Positions 47,720-58,966 of a stretch of DNA of 64,000 nucleotides are shown here, piece after piece. Location of the stretch: assembly GCA_015143295.1 (NCBI GenBank), contig CM026565.1, positions 11,344,041-11,408,040 of the forward strand. The letters run 5' to 3'. Every line of letters begins with the position of its first letter. Position 1 is the first letter of the stretch. The notes below the pieces were generated by a model. It searched no databases. It was not told where the DNA came from and was given only the letters and a program-made list of their open reading frames with translations. Origin of the DNA: Tetracentron sinense. Its lineage: Eukaryota; Streptophyta; Magnoliopsida; Trochodendrales; Trochodendraceae. Made by a program: the position numbers and the translations under genes.

Positions 47720-49185
47720 GAGTTATGCGTGTCGCAACTAGCATCCATGCGTGTCATGCCATGCAGAGTTATGCGTGTCATGTGATGCTATGCTATGCGT
47801 GTCATGCCATGCTATGCTATGCGTGTCATGCGATGCTATGCATGTCATGCGAGGGGATGGGAGACCTTTCCCTATGCAATGCATGATTGTCTTGCCCTTG
47901 TCAAAAGCGAAGTGAAACATATCTTAGGATATGCCCCACCTCTACATCCCATACTTAAAACATCGGTAAATCACGTCATTTCATGCGTGCTCGTGAAATC
48001 GTGTGCATACTTGCATTTGGAATTAAATATGGCAATTTGGGGTAATTCACAAAGCATAGCATATAACAATTTAAGTGAGTAATAATCTACACATTTTAAG
48101 AAATGTAAGAAACACACTATCATGAACCCTAACAAATTTCAAGAGCAATTAAGCATGGGTTCCCTTAATTTATCATTTATTTTGTTCACCTTGGCATTTC
48201 ATCAAACATGGGGTGTGTTCATTATTCACTTAAACCTAGATCATGCTTTTCTAGGTGGGTTATGCTCACATCACACTTGTATGTTCATTATTAGTACAAT
48301 GCCCTTTCCCATTCGTTCATCACCTCATCCACACGACATCCATTCGCCAACATCCATCTCCATTCACCATTCATACCACCAATCTCATAACACATATATA
48401 AGTGAAGGAAAACAAGGAGAAACAAAGGAAAAAGGGAAGCTATAACTTGGAGGTTAGTAAGAAGTATCGACCTTGATCAAGTGAGGAAGAAATCCCCTTC
48501 CAAAAATGACCGTGAGTTGCTGCCCTAGCTTGAGGAGATGCTCCTCACGAGTTTGTGCCTTGATCTTGAAGAAAAATGGGCTTGAGTTGAGTGTGGGTTC
48601 ACAAACCCCTTGATTTCTCTCCAAAATGGAAACCCTAGGTTTAGGAATCGCCCTCTCCTCTCTTCTTATCTCCCAATCTCTCTAAGTGTCGAAATGAAGC
48701 CCTAAAGGCTCGGGTTAAACTCTTAAGGTAAGAGTAAACCGACCAAAAGACCATAATACCCTTACTGAAATTTCTGCAAAAACGCGAGTACCGAGCGATC
48801 GGTGTTAATGACCGATCGATCGGTTGCCTACCGATCGATCGGTTTCATAACCGAGCGATCGGTTAAAATTTCACTCTCTGGAAAATTTCCGCATACAAAA
48901 ATCTTGACCAGTCGATAGCCTCCGAGCGATCGGTTTTGGACCGATCGATCGCTCCATGTACCGAGCGATCGGTGGTCTGCAGGTCCAAACTGTTTTGGCC
49001 ATAACGTTTGACTCGTTCGTCCGATTTTGACGATTCAACTTGCGTTGGGTTCATACTTCGAAAACGAACATTTTTGACATTTCAAAATTTCCAATTTCTT
49101 CCTTATTTATTAATTATACCTCTTTAAAGGAAAAATGGCAACGAAAGTGTCATGCATTAAATGTGAAAAAGTCCGGGGCTCTACG
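47720..49185 (-). mobile_element. 5' LTR of the minus-strand Tekay element (partial)
   Basis: It matches the left LTR from about 38990 to 40439 at about 99%. The palindromic slot 1 is at 48788-48975. The portion adjoining gag is not represented. Confidence 0.87.
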
Positions 49186-49547
49186 ATCCATAGCAGGTTC
49201 AGGCTCGTATTACTCCTCCTCTATCCAAGGCTCAGGAGCAGGTGTGTCCACAAAACCTACCGAAGTCAATAATAGGTTGAGCATGGAATACTCAGTGGGT
49301 ACAAAATACTAGCTAACAGTGTCATAAAGTAACAATATCATGCGAGCACATAGAGGGTTAACAATTCATATTTCATGCTTTAAACCAAACTTATAAATCA
49401 TACTTTTACAAGCACATAGCTTTTTACACCTTATCTCTTGTGCTTTCGTAAAAACAAAACGTATTTATGAGGTCTTGCGTAAATCAATCGCTTATGAGTT
49501 CTTAAGAGTGCTTATGAGTTCTTATGAGCCACATATGATGCCTTGTG

Positions 49548-49690
49548 AGATATGCATGATGCCTTGTGAGATATGAATGCCTTGAGAGATATGAATGATG
49601 CCTTGTGAGATATGAATGATGCCTTGCGAGATATGAATGGCTTGTGAGATATGAATGATGTCTTGTGAGATATGAATGATGCCTTGTGAG
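49548..49690 (-). repeat. Slot-2 tandem repeat, family B, 18-24 bp units
   Basis: About seven copies of GATGCCTTGTGAGATATGAA with small length changes are present. The right LTR has a similar array at 53926-54093. No clear hairpin is seen in the unit, unlike families A and C. Confidence 0.85.
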
Positions 49691-50440
49691 ATCCTTATGA
49701 GCATAGAGAACCTATGAGACTTGCGAGTTCTTATGAGTTTTCTTTAAACATTTCTTATGAATTTTGAAACATCCTGATTATGAGAAATCTGATTCATGCG
49801 AGACTTATGAACATCTTAATAGACTTAGAAAACCTTTCGACATAATAGCGTAGTCCTTTGAAAATTTGGAATATAACATGTGAGAACTTTGAGTATCATG
49901 ATAGACTTAGAATCTCTTAAACATAGCATATAGCTCGTGTGAGTATCATGGAAACCATAAAATACCTTAATAGCATTGAGGCATATGTATAAAGTATCAT
50001 ACATCATAGAAATCTAAACTTTCTTAAACATAGAAGATTTCTTTTATAGGAAACATCATAGAGTGAATAACAAAGGGAATTTATAACAAAGCTAGATAGT
50101 AGATTATATCTACCTTACAAGGAAGTTTTTACACTTCTATGGATCAGAATCAAGCTTGAGGAAGGCTTGGTTTAGGCTTGGGAAAATCTGGGTTTGAAAA
50201 CCCCCTTCTTCAAGAACACGAACAGAATTTCTTTGGAGGAATTCCAAGCTTTGAAATCACCTTAGTGATGATTTATGAGCTTGAGAACACTAAAGGAAGG
50301 AAGCTTGATAAGGTTGGAACCTCACTTGAGCTTGGGGAAGAACAGTTGGAAATGAACAAAGTTTCTCTTCTTCTTCTTCTTCAATCTCTCTCTCAATTAC
50401 ATCCAAGGGTTTGGTAACCCTTATACACGAAATTCAGACC

Positions 50441-50450
50441 CTATTTATAG
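50441..50450 (-). promoter_or_regulatory. TATA box, family-B LTR
   Basis: CTATAAATAG on the minus strand lies about 115 bp downstream (in LTR sense) of the TTCGTCGACGAA palindrome. Confidence 0.55.
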
Positions 50451-51224
50451 CCTAAAGGTTGCCAAATATCTCAAAATATCTTAAAAAAATATCCCCCAAG
50501 GTTGGTGATGAGTTACAGCTCATTACTGGGTGTTTTTGCCCATTTTCGAGTTGAATTCGTCGACGAAATTCGGCCCCTAGCACACTTCGTCGCCGAAATG
50601 GCACTCTGCCTGGGCCGATTTTTCCTGCTGTGGTAGTTTGATCATAACGTTTGACTCGCTTATCCAATTTAGACGATTCAACTTGTGTTGGATTCGTCTT
50701 TCAAAATGATACAATGTTTATGTTTTGTACAAAGCCTAATTTTGAGCTTTAAGTGATCTATATGGGACCACAAGTGGATTGGTCCTGGGATGACTTTCAG
50801 CAGACCAAAATTTACAGCAGACCAATTTGTGGAAATCTGACATTTGACCCAACTTTTACTCAAAATATGAAAAAGTGGTAAACATGAACCTTGAAGAGGG
50901 TTTCAATATCTTTCCAAAAATTCAAGAATCACTCGATTCGGATCAGCGGTGAGAGTTCTATAGCTCTTCAAAGTTGAGGGTATATTTATGCATTCCTTTC
51001 TTTGACACTTAGAGAATACCATACTATCACTTTTCATTTATCCCAAACCCCCAAAATACTTTTCATACATATTTTGATTCATTCAATACCTCCTTTCATT
51101 ATAAAACATGAACCCACAACTTCATTAAGGCTTTAGGCCTTGAAGGCACTATTCACAGCACTATTCACATACTATTCACAGCACTATTCACATGAACAGT
51201 GAACCTAAAGTCCGGGGCTCTACA

Positions 51225-51236
51225 TCCTCCCCCCTT
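51225..51236 (-). other. Polypurine tract, family B
   Basis: AAGGGGGGAGGA on the minus strand abuts the LTR start TGTAGAGCCCC. Confidence 0.78.
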
Positions 51237-51429
51237 ACAAGAATTTCGTCCATGAAATTAGGACGACATAAAATCAAGTGGGGATACTTTTTCCACCCTT
51301 TATTATCTATAACTAAGTCAAGCAACGTATAACAACATCCATTGATTATAAGTAGCATGTTCTTACACACATAGGAACATATCACATCTATCTATAATTT
51401 ATAGTTTAACAACTTTGACTTGAAAGTAC

Positions 51430-52665
51430 CTTGCACAACATCCTCAGGTGCATATACATCTCTCCCAGATAAGGCGAAGGCTCTGCCCTGACTCACCTGT
51501 TGAGGCGGCTGGGTGGGCTGAGTGGTCTGTAAGTCTGAGAAGACTCCTGTTGTGTGGCTTGTCGAACTGGGGGCCTACTTCCCTGAGATTGGACTGGCTG
51601 CATCTTCCTCCTTGGGCAATCTCTGATCATGTGCCCCGAAGCACCACAGTGGAAACAACCACCAGAGAGTCTACGGCAGTCTCCAACCTTGTGCCTCTTG
51701 CCACAAGACGTGCAAGCCTCTAATGAAAATGCTGAGGATGCGGCTAACATATTTCTAGTGGTTTGCGTCATAGCGGGGCAAGGTGTCTGTGGAACAAAAT
51801 GAGACCTTTGTGCCTGTGTAGGTGAAGGAATCTGAAAGGGAGCAGTCCTGGCCCTCTTCTCAGGCGGTACTAAGCCACTGAACTGTCATTCAGACATGCC
51901 TCTCCCTAGATTACTGTCTCTCCTCCTGAGAAACTCCTCTGAATTCCTCTCGACAATCTTTGCCTTGCCCACAATATCCTTCCAGGTTTCTACCTGGAGA
52001 ATGGAAACCCGATCTCGAATGGAAGAGTTTAGCCCCGTCTCGAACTTTCTAACCCGCATACCCTCCGTAGCGACGGTATGCGGAGCAAATCACGACAAGC
52101 CGACAAACTTAGCCTCATACGCGGCTACGCTCATCTCCCCCTGCTCCAAAAGCATAAATTCTCTATCCTTCTGTTCCTTGATAAACCTAGGGAAGTACTA
52201 CTCATAGAACGTATCCAAAAACTCTCCCTATGTCCAGGGTACCCCTGCCTTTGGGCTGTCCCTCTGCCTCTAGGCAGCTCTCCACCAGTGCTCGGCTTCA
52301 CCTTCCATCACAAAGGAAGCCCACTCAACGTGCTATAGTACAGTGGAGCATCGTGAAACTCTTCTCCAGTTGCATGATCCATGCTTCTACAGCCGTGGGA
52401 TTGCAGCCGTGGGATCAAGAGTCCCATAGAAGGTAGGAGGCCTCAATCTCCTGAACACTTCAAGTCCTGCTGTGTGATGTACAAGAGGAGGTGTAGGCGC
52501 AGTAGCTGCAACAGGAGTATTAGCCCTGTCTGCAAGCATAGCCATAGTCGCTGCTATAGCCCCAAGGATCTGAGTCAAGTCTGGCTGCTCATCTCCCACT
52601 GAAATCTCACCCCTATTCCCTCGGGTCTGATACCCTCTACCTCGGATGCCACGCCTCATAATCAA
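51430..52665 (-). pseudogene. Family-B gag, fossil
   Basis: The N-terminus MRRGIRGRGYQTRGNRG (near 52662) and FRRLRPPTFYGTLDP match Tekay Gag. The zinc knuckle [15 protein letters not shown] is at about 51612-51658, preceded by CTSCGKRHKVGDC. The central part is degraded. GTGCAAG then GTAC at 51429 resembles the donor at 44011. Confidence 0.82.
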
Positions 52666-53166
52666 ATACTGATGACAAGAGCGAAGCGTGAGTTTAACGG
52701 AAATCAAACTCTTTGAACATAGCAATTCAATGAGCACATACTATATAAGCGCATAGTATACATCAAGGTATACACATAATAGTATAATCATACAACTTGG
52801 TTTCCTAGCGATGCTAAGTTCTCATGTTTGGTTAAGACATTAACCGACTTAAGAGTAAGACTAAATATTAGTCTATACTTGGAATACGACTCATACCTTC
52901 CGCTCCGCTTAGAAGACAACCTAGCCCAAGGAAACCAAATTCCCTTAGATTGACACCCACTATGTTGCTATCTCAACCTACAATGAGAACAAACTCAAAT
53001 TCGAAGGAGATATGTTTTCCTTGAAGAACAACCTCGACCCTCGGGATTCAAATTCCTAAGTATTGATATTAATCTTGTCGTAGTATCAACATAAAAGGTA
53101 GGACTCATCTGAGTTCTAAGTCCAACTCAAAGAACACCCTTAAGTCAATCATGTTCTAATGCCTAA

Positions 53167-53178
53167 GCTCTGATACCA
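53167..53178 (-). other. Primer-binding site, family B
   Basis: On the minus strand TGGTATCAGAGC follows the LTR end, with the spacer ACT between. Exact tRNA-iMet class. Confidence 0.85.
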
Positions 53179-53490
53179 AGTCTGTCGCGACCCAAAATAC
53201 AACCTAGGAGTTAGGGATACTTTAGTTCATGACCGCCGTGTCAAACATCCGATATGACACATAAGGCATACTTAACATCTTGTCAGAGCGCACAAGTTAT
53301 AGATATAACTAAAACAAAGTGGAAGCAATTCAACATAATGTACTCCTATCATTAGGTTCAAGTTTGAACCATAGAACACCGTAACTTTAAGTATGAAGTG
53401 GACAAGTCCCACCCTCAATACTCTCAAAATATATAATCTAAAGTGGACATTTCCCACTTTCAAAATACATGACCTTCTCCCTTACTTCAC

Positions 53491-53655
53491 TCAACAATAG
53501 TCTAGATAGGCCCCTCTATCTAGAGTTCCATCATCTTGGTAGTGATCCATAGCAGGCTCAGGCTCAGGCTCAGGCTCGTAGTACTCCTCCTCTATCCAAG
53601 GCTCAGGAGCAGGTGCGTCCACAAAACCTACCGAAGTCAATAGTCGGCTGAGCAT
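53491..53655 (-). CDS. LTR-encoded small acidic ORF (54 codons), family B
   Basis: The ATG lies in the invariant hairpin (ATTCCATGCTCAG) and the frame is open for 54 codons to TGA. It begins MLSRLLTSVGFVDAPAPEPW, then IEEEYYEPEPEPEP, and ends YLDYC. The MLxR start, PEPW(V/I)EEEY core and DYC end are shared with the family-C ORF at 11172-11330. In the left family-B LTR the same ORF is split by the Tekay insertion. The EP repeat may vary in length among copies. The function is unknown. Confidence 0.5.
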   Translation of the reverse strand: MLSRLLTSVGFVDAPAPEPWIEEEYYEPEPEPEPAMDHYQDDGTLDRGAYLDYC

Positions 53656-53925
53656 GGAATACTCAGTGGATACAAAATACTAGCTAACAGTGTTATAAAG
53701 TAACAATATCATGCGAGCACATAGAGGGTTAACAATTCATATTTCATGCTTTAAACCGAACTTAGAAATCATACTTTTACAAACGCATAGCTTTTTACAC
53801 CTTATCTCTTGAGCTTTCGTAAAAACAAAACGTATCTTATGAGGTCTTGCGTAAATCAATCACTTATGAGTTCTTAAGAGTGCTTATGAGTACTTATGAG
53901 TTCTTATGAGCCACATATGATGCCT

Positions 53926-54093
53926 TGTGAGATATGCATGATGCCTTGTGAGATATGAATGCCTTGAGAGATATGAATGATGCTTTGTGAGATATGAATG
54001 CCTTGTGAGATATGAATGATGCCTTGCGAGATATGAATGCCTTGTGAGATATGAATGATGTCTTGTGAGATATGAATGATGCCTTGTGAGATC
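53926..54093 (-). repeat. Slot-2 tandem repeat, family B
   Basis: Eight or so GATGCCTTGTGAGATATGAA-type units, as in the left LTR. Confidence 0.85.
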
Positions 54094-55345
54094 CTTATGA
54101 GCATAGAGAACCTATGAGACTTGCAAGTTCTTATGAGTTTTCTTTAAACATTTCTTATGAATTTTGAAACATCCTACTTATGAGAAATCCAATTCATGCA
54201 AGACTTATGAACATCTTAATAGACTTAGAAAACCTTTTCACATAATAGCGTAGTCCTTTGAAAATTTGGAATATAACATGTGAGAACTTTGAGTATCATG
54301 AAAGACTTAGAATCTCTTAAACATAGCATATAGAAACCATAAAATACCTTAATAGCATTGAGGCATATGTATAAAGTATCATACATCATAGAAATTTAAA
54401 CTTTCTTAAACATAGAAGATTTCTTTTATAGGAAACATCATAGAGTGAATAACAAAGGGAATTTATAAAAAATCTAGATAGTAGATTATATCTACATTAC
54501 AAGGAAGTTTTTACACTTCTGTGGATCAGAATCAAGCTTGAGGAAGGCTTGGTTGAAGCTTGGGAAAATCTGGGTTTGAAAACCCCCTTCTTCAAGAACA
54601 TGAACAGAATTTCTTTGGAGGAATTCCAAGCTTTGAAATCACCTTAGTGATGATTTATGAGCTTGAGAACACTAAAGGAAGGAAGCTTGACAAGGTTGGA
54701 ACCTCACTTGAGCTTGGGGAAGAACAGCTGGAAAGGAACAAAGTTTCTCTTCCTCTTCTTCTTCAATCTCTCTCACAATTACATCCAAGAGTTTGGTAAC
54801 ACTTATCCAATTTTGATGATTCAACTTGCGTTGAATTCTTCTTTCAAAGGGCTACAACTTTCATGTTTTATACAAAGCCTAATTTTGAGTTATAAGTCAT
54901 CTAAATGATCCCACAAGTGGACTGGTCCTAGGATGACTTTCAACAGACCAAAATTTACAGCAGACCAGTTTGTGGAAATCTGACATTTGACCCAACTTTT
55001 ACTCAAAATCTTAAAAGGTGGTAAACATGAACCTCGAAGAGGGTTTCAATATCCTTCCAAAAATTCAAGAATCACTCGATTCAGATCAGCGGTGAGAATT
55101 ATATAGCTCTTCAAAGTTGAGGTTATGTTTATTCCTTTCTTTGACACTTAGAGTATACCATACTGTCACTTTTCATTTATCCCAAGCCCCCAAAACACTT
55201 TCTATACATATTTTGATTCATTCAATACCTCCTTTCATTATAAAACATGAAACCATAATTTCATTAAGGCTTTAGGCCTTGAAGGCACTATTCACAGCAC
55301 TATTCACATGAACAGTGAACCTAAATTCCGGGGCTCTACAAGCAA

Positions 55346-56152
55346 TGAATAATGGCATGATGAACAATGATGAATAATGACTTTTCTAAGTTGTTTACTG
55401 AGTAACCGGGCCTCTTGCCACCAAGCAATGAGTGTTTGCGTCAAAAGGTGAATAGTTTGGATTGGTTAATGACATGGCTAGTTTAGCTTTGTAGCCTTTT
55501 TGGCTCGAGTTAGTAAGTCTTAAGGGTACTTTACACCTAGTGCCCTAAATTCATCTGGTTTGGGAGTCACTGGCCTAACACTCGATACATGGGTCAATTA
55601 GAAAGCTTAAGGGAGCTAAGCATTGCACAACCTGCATTTAAAAAATAAAAACAAAAAAAAAGAAGAAAAAGGAAGTCATCATATCTGCTATGATACTGCC
55701 TTGGCCATTTATTTGATGGAGATTCCACTGAATTTTGAGATAATGATGTATGCATATTAGGATTGAGTTGAAACCCCAGGATTATGTGATAATTCACTTT
55801 ACACTAGTTGATCTTGTAAAGTCTCTACTAGCCAACTGTGAGTGATTGGTCTTTGAATTCTTTTAGACATCTTGAAAATGGAGTTTGTCAATTTAAGCTT
55901 GTTGATGGATGAAAAACATTGTTGATGTGATTCCATATTCTTCTTGATAACATGATTGTGACATAAATGTTTGTGGGTAGCATTTCTGTTAAACCCACAC
56001 GAGACTTCACTCATCCTCTAGGGACCTAGGAGTTTAAAAGGCTTGTTGCATATGCTAAATGCAATCGTACACCTCACGAAAGAAAAAAGTAGGTAGTTAT
56101 TTTATTTTCAGTATTGTATTGCTAAGGGACTAGCAATATCTAAGTTTGGAGG
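55346..56152 (+). other. Athila 3' untranslated region, second part, and PPT
   Basis: No gene is visible. AAGTTTGGAGG at 56142-56152 directly precedes the 3' LTR start TGTCATAAGCG and is the Athila PPT. Short ORFs here are not supported. Confidence 0.75.
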
Positions 56153-57402
56153 TGTCATAAGCGTTGAATGCTACACATTCAAGCCCCTTAATTTGCATAC
56201 GTTAATCCTCTAGCCTTGTTACAATTTGATCTTTTTTAGTGTTTTACATGCTTTTAGGTTTCTCAACAGGAGTACAACAAAACCCATCATTTCTAGACTA
56301 TTAAAGATAAATTGAGCACTTTGCTAAGTCATGTTGTCACTAGCAAAGGGTGAAAAGGAACTTCACTAAAATTGCAAGAATTGCCCATACAGATCAGTCA
56401 TCATTGTGGATTAAACTGTATTGATTCAGGAAGAACCAGGAGATGAGCCATATATGCTTGGTAATATCTGGATGTCTATTTTCTGGAGAATTTTACGGTT
56501 TGTAAATATAATTTTTCTAGGGAGAGTTATGGCAGTTTTAGTAGACAAAGGTCAAGCTGTGCGTGATGTCAAGTGGCAGATGTGAAGGAGCTATTAAATT
56601 TTGATTTTTTTGGGATTTGCACCGTTGGAAAAGAAAGTTGATTGCCTAAATAAGTCTAGGGGAAAATCATAAAACAAAGGGAGGCACACGTTCAATTGCT
56701 AGGGTTTTGTTTAGGGCTCTATAAATACTTGTTTAAGAGACCTAAAAGAGGGACATATTTTTCTACTAGTTTTTCTTCTACGGTGGCCGTCTTCACGAAT
56801 CGGAGTTCTTGTTCTCTAAGGATTATCATCATAGAGGAGTTGTATTTTCTTTCTTTTATCTATTTTTTTATGATGAGGATATTTTTTTCATTAGAATTAT
56901 GCGTAACTAAATATTTTAGTTAGGGCTCAATAAAAGCTCTAGTCATGTTTTCTTAAGGATTTCGATTTGCTTTGATGCTTAATTGATTACTTCCAGGTTT
57001 TATTTCATTCTTCATATGGTTTATGTGTTATGCTTGATCATCATATACATGTGTTGTATAGAGATTGTCATCTAGGTAAATTTAGATGACCGAGTCTTGT
57101 GCCTACACTAAGTGACTATTGAACCAATTATGGGTTCTTGGGATTAATCAACATGAAAAACAAGAATAGATACCATATTCAAGGTTTCGTGTTATAGAGC
57201 CCCGAACTTTTTCATGCGTAATACATGGCACTTTCATTGCCAATTTGCCTTTAATGTAGTACAATTAATAAATAAGGAAGAAATTAAAAATTCTAAAAAT
57301 TCAGAAATGTTCCTTTTCGAAGTACGAACCCAACGCAAGTTGAATCGTCAAAATCCGACGAACGAGTCAAAAGATATGGCCAAAACAGTTTGGACCTGCA
57401 GA

Positions 57403-57590
57403 CCACCGATCGCTCGGTCCATGGAGCGATCGATCGGTCCAAAACCGATCGATCGGTAGCTATCGACTGGTCGAAAAATTTGTATGGGGAAATTTTCCAG
57501 AGAGTTGATTTTTGGTCGAGAGCTCGGTCAATTCACCGTTCGCTCGGTAGGCAACCGATCGATCGGTCATAAACCCCGATCGCTCGGTCT
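57403..57590 (+). repeat. Slot-1 palindrome cluster (ACCGATCGATCGGT)
   Basis: Perfect palindromes lie at 57444-57457 and 57554-57567, with ACCGATCGCTCGGT variants between. TATATAGG follows about 60 bp downstream. Confidence 0.88.
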
Positions 57591-58483
57591 TCACGTTTTT
57601 ACAGAATTTCATTAAGGGCATTTTTGTCTTTTGGGCATTAAACCCTTTCCTATATAGGATTGCCCGAGCCTTTAGGGATCATTTACCACACTTAGAAGAT
57701 ATTAGAGAGGAAGAGAGAAGAGAAGGGTTTGATTTTTGAGAAGAAATCAAAGGGTTTAAGAACCCTAGATCACCTCAAACTTGGATTGCTTCAAGATCCC
57801 GGTTCAAGCACGCGAGGAGTAGTTTCTCCAAGCTAGGGCAGCAACTCACGGACGTGTTGGAAGGGGATTCTTTCCCTCATTTTTCAAGGTCGGTACTTCT
57901 CACTACCCTCCTAGTCATAGTTCCTCTTTTCCTCTATATTTCTTTGTTTTCCTTCATCTATACTTGTGCTATGAGTTGGGAGGTGTGGATGTTGTGAATG
58001 GAGATGAAATGGGCGATTGGATGCCATGTGAAATGATGTGATGAATGAAATGGGGAGGGCATTGTATCCATAATGAACAAACATGTATGATGTGAGCATA
58101 ACCCACCTAGAAAAGCATGATTTAGGTTGAAATAAATAATGGACACACCCTATGGTTAATGAAATGCCAAGGTGAACAAAACGAAGGATAAATTAAGAAA
58201 ATACATGCTTAATTACTTATGAACTTGTTAGGGCTTATGATAGTGTGAGTTCTTGTTTTCTTTAAAATGCTTATTGTTTAATTTGCGATATGCTATATAT
58301 TGTGAAATCCCCAAATGTCATCTTTAAATTCCAATGCAAGTATGTACATGAATCCACGAGCATGGCATGCATGACATGAATTTACCGAGGCTTTCAAGAA
58401 CGAGGTTGAGAGGTGGGACATATCCTACGATATGTTTTACCTCGCTTTTCACAAGAAAACAAGAACAAACATACCACGAGGGG

Positions 58484-58622
58484 TCTCCCCTCACTCACAA
58501 GTGCATAGCATAAAGAAGGGCCTCCCTTCCCTCGCAAGTATATACGTATCATGAAGAAGGGTCTCCCTTCCCTCTCAAGTGCATTGCATAAAGAAGGGTC
58601 TCCCTTCCCTCTCAAGTGCATC
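58484..58622 (+). repeat. Slot-2 tandem hairpin repeat
   Basis: Units carry GGGGTCTCCCC, then GAAGGGCCTCCCTTC and GAAGGGTCTCCCTTC, as in other family-A LTRs. Confidence 0.8.
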
Positions 58623-58966
58623 TCACAAGGATATCTCACAAGTTACATGATCACAAGCAAGCACGCATGGCATGGCATAACACGTACGACACGCTCGACA
58701 AGATCAAGCAAGACAAACATGACAAGCTTTCAATTACGAAAAGGATATTTCAAGTCAAGTCAAGCACACAATGATTTCAAGAGGTTTTATCAACTTTTTA
58801 GGAAATGCAAGCATGATTATAAATTGCTTTACTTCCTTGTATGACATGAATTGTTCCCATTTAACATATATGAATTGCTCCTGATTTATGTATTGCCATT
58901 TTTATGCTATGACTATTGGTTAGTATTTGGTACCCGCTGAGTATTCCATGCTCAGCCGTACTTCTT

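Larger units (their letters stand above)
38035..49185 (-). mobile_element. Minus-strand Tekay/Del-type chromovirus with nested solo LTR
   Basis: ATCCA flanks it (38030-38034 and 49186-49190), and the rejoined flanks match the other family-B LTR. The left LTR (3' in its own sense) is 38035-40439 and the right LTR, partial, is about 47720-49185. They differ by about 1.2% (about 17 sites in 1.4 kb), suggesting roughly half a million years. gag-pol lies between on the minus strand. It is broken in several places and at its 5' side, and split by 44620-47222. It landed inside the small ORF of the family-B LTR. Confidence 0.93.
49191..51224 (-). mobile_element. Family-B left LTR, larger part
   Basis: It continues the LTR begun at 37669-38034. 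It contains ATGCCTTGTGAGATATGA repeats (49548-49690), a TATA box on the minus strand at 50441-50450, the palindrome TTCGTCGACGAA near 50566 and four CACTATTCACA repeats at 51146-51205. No gene is visible apart from the small ORF, which is interrupted by the nested Tekay element in this copy. Confidence 0.85.
37669..55340 (-). mobile_element. Family-B Gypsy derivative, gag only, with nested Tekay element
   Basis: LTRs are 37669-51224 (split by 38035-49185) and 53183-55340. They begin TGTCGCGACCCAAAATAC and end CTCTACA on the plus strand. Flanks GGCAA (37664-37668) and AGCAA (55341-55345) are a TSD with one change. The PBS complement at 53167-53178 and purine tract at 51225-51236 fix minus orientation. 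The roughly 2-kb interior encodes gag only, with no pol remnant seen, so it is a reduced, non-autonomous-looking copy. LTR divergence is about 4-5% by eye, roughly 1.5-2 million years. Confidence 0.87.
53183..55340 (-). mobile_element. Family-B right LTR (5' in its own sense)
   Basis: The 2158-bp LTR reads TGTCGCGACCCAAAATAC...GGGGCTCTACA on the plus strand. It carries the small ORF (53491-53655), slot 2 (53926-54093) and two CACTATTCACA repeats near 55284. It is shorter than the left LTR in the promoter region. Confidence 0.88.

Noticed and set aside
49522-49704. Short ORF of HISQGI repeats
   Set aside because: It is a translation of the family-B slot-2 tandem repeat.
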